Below, one piece after another: positions 5,319 through 6,207 of a stretch of 6,207 nucleotides of DNA. How positions within the stretch are numbered: the stretch's first letter is position 1; every line of letters starts with the position of its first letter. Source of the DNA: Pseudomonadota bacterium (GTDB lineage Bacteria; Desulfobacterota; Syntrophia; Syntrophales; JADFWA01); contig JAUWQS010000106.1 of assembly GCA_030610915.1 (NCBI GenBank), positions 1 through 6,207 on the forward strand, in the 5' to 3' direction. The position numbers were made by a program, and so were the translations under genes. The notes under the pieces were generated by a model. That model ran no database searches. It saw nothing but the letters and a program-made list of their open reading frames with translations, and had not been told where the DNA came from.

Positions 5319-6050
5319 TCAAATTTCCAGTTCGTCAACCACTTTCGATAATTTTCTCACTTCCATGAGATATGCCTTAAAAATTTTCTTTACTTCAAGT
5401 GATGAAAATTTTTCCCTGTCCTCTTTTATGTCGGCACATTTCAAAAAGACTTCAGGGTTTACCCCGAACTCTCCCGCAACGGATCTTATGATCTCACGTC
5501 TTTCACCGGGCATTTTTATTTCCTTGAGATACAGGAGTGCATTGAAGATAGAGATGAAAGCGGTAAAAGACATCTTAATCAGTTCCCTGATCTTTTTCCC
5601 CTTCCCCTCTGTTTCCAGAAGTCCCTCCCTCAGATGAAGCGTCTTTCCTTTTAATTCCCTTTCGCATTGCAATCTGAGGAGATCCGGCTTAAAGGACAGT
5701 TCTTTCAGCACATCTTCTCCAAAGACGGTGACATAAGTTCTCTTTATATTGAGAAATTCAATGGGGTAAGAGTCGAGAGAAGAGTTGATGAAGGATTTTG
5801 TCATGACGAGAGGAACAGCCACCATCCGCTTTCTCCATCCGGAGATCATTTCGATGCCGCTCTCCAGGTCATTTATCCCCTTTTCAGATAGTACCACAAG
5901 GAAATTGAGATCCGATTTACCCGGGCGATAATCATCTCCGGCGGCGCTTCCGTAGAGAATGATAGAGACAAGATCATTTCCGAAGACCCTGCTGAAATCA
6001 GCGGTTATCTCGGAAAATATCTCCTCCGGTTTTTTTGGAAACTTAGCCAT
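5319..6050 (-). CDS. Nucleotidyltransferase-domain protein (minimal type) with helical C-terminal region
   Basis: A 243-residue protein with a polymerase-beta-like nucleotidyltransferase fold at the N-terminus. The helix-turn motif is ILYGSAAGDDYRPGKSDLNF (31-50): Gly34-Ser35, then Asp47 and Asn49 where active enzymes usually carry D-x-D. A later IEF (97-99) with Glu98 could be the third acidic ligand. Residues about 115-243 are charged and helical, rich in Lys/Glu, of no family I can name. Members of this broad superfamily modify drugs, proteins or RNA, or act as antitoxins beside a HEPN gene. No HEPN partner lies downstream (the next gene is lemA, 250 bases away). The substrate cannot be predicted, and Asn for Asp may lower or alter activity. 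The ATG has GAGGTG five bases upstream. The 45-bp repeat begins only five bases before that site, so the gene's promoter is in or beyond the repeat. Confidence 0.85.
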   Translation of the reverse strand: MAKFPKKPEEIFSEITADFSRVFGNDLVSIILYGSAAGDDYRPGKSDLNFLVVLSEKGINDLESGIEMISGWRKRMVAVPLVMTKSFINSSLDSYPIEFLNIKRTYVTVFGEDVLKELSFKPDLLRLQCERELKGKTLHLREGLLETEGKGKKIRELIKMSFTAFISIFNALLYLKEIKMPGERREIIRSVAGEFGVNPEVFLKCADIKEDREKFSSLEVKKIFKAYLMEVRKLSKVVDELEI

Positions 6051-6207
6051 TTTTTCACCTCTTTTTAACTATTCAGCCACCGATCTACGCGGATTATCAC
6101 TGATATTTTTTCTTTTATTATCATATACAAATCTTTTGAACTCCGGTTTTCTACACACGGTCCACATCCGGTCAGGACAATAAATCCTCAAATTCGCTCA
6201 TAAAAGA
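6051..6207. other. Leader of the nucleotidyltransferase gene and window edge
   Basis: This stretch contains the ribosome site (6056-6061), the second 45-bp repeat copy and about 97 bases of A/T-rich then mixed sequence to the window end. On the minus strand a frame open to the edge ends in TGA at 6172-6174 after 11 codons. It could be the tail of an upstream gene but is far too short to call. No clear promoter was recognised. Confidence 0.4.
6066..6110 (+). repeat. 45-bp perfect direct repeat, copy 2
   Basis: Identical to 5098-5142 and in the same orientation relative to the downstream gene. It sits directly upstream of the nucleotidyltransferase ribosome site. Unlike copy 1 it is followed by TCTTTTATTATC, not by the hairpin, and no matching right arm is seen before the window ends. 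It is either a partial copy or the left end of an element continuing beyond base 6207. Confidence 0.9.

Noticed and set aside
6069..6167. A 32-codon minus-strand frame beginning MWTVCRKPEF and ending in the 45-bp repeat
   Set aside because: Its C-terminal third is encoded by the dispersed repeat, the start has no ribosome site, and it resembles no family. It is more likely a chance frame, although a repeat supplying a stop codon to a small gene is not excluded.
6172..6207. Possible C-terminal tail (SEFEDLLS then TGA) of a minus-strand gene entering from the window edge
   Set aside because: Only 11 codons are visible, with no domain evidence. It cannot be told from random open frame.

Overview
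The window is a bacterial chromosomal segment in which all six recognisable protein genes lie on the minus strand, so transcription runs from high to low coordinates. In that order they are: a solitary minimal-type nucleotidyltransferase (6050-5319), lemA (5068-4493), a family-4 glycosyltransferase (3936-2788) overlapping a GH130 glycoside phosphorylase/hydrolase (2800-1835), and a Rossmann/DUF2520 oxidoreductase (1712-819) overlapping panB (826-8). The genes form two tight couples and two single genes. I see no plasmid, phage or conjugation genes, no rRNA or tRNA, and no CRISPR array.

Working units. (1) The DUF2520 protein plus PanB is a pantothenate (vitamin B5/CoA precursor) module. PanB makes ketopantoate, and the DUF2520 protein is a good candidate for the next step, reduction to pantoate, as proposed for PanG-type ketopantoate reductases. 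The pathway probably continues just beyond base 1. (2) The glycosyltransferase plus GH130 pair is a small glycan module, possibly for making and remobilising a mannose-containing glycan. (3) LemA is a membrane-anchored helical protein standing without its frequent partners. (4) The nucleotidyltransferase has a GS...DxN active site and no visible HEPN partner.

The most striking content is between the genes. A short core, GTAACTAYTCAG, occurs eight times in 6.2 kb, on both strands and only outside the recognised genes. It sits at the ends of at least two inverted-repeat-bounded elements (3962-4144 and 5095-5300). It also starts a 45-bp perfect direct repeat found upstream of both lemA and the nucleotidyltransferase (5098-5142 and 6066-6110). 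A related, more degenerate palindromic element (4402-4492) abuts the lemA stop codon exactly. A 7-bp tandem repeat and a near-perfect 38-nt hairpin are embedded in the same spacers. This looks like a nested family of non-coding, REP/MITE-like repeats colonising every large spacer. No transposase is visible, so any mobilising enzyme would be elsewhere.

Organism. Strong GGAGG-type ribosome binding sites, LemA, a GH130-GT4 pair and abundant palindromic spacer repeats fit an environmental bacterium, perhaps of the Desulfobacterota/Nitrospirota kind. This is an impression, not a demonstrated assignment.
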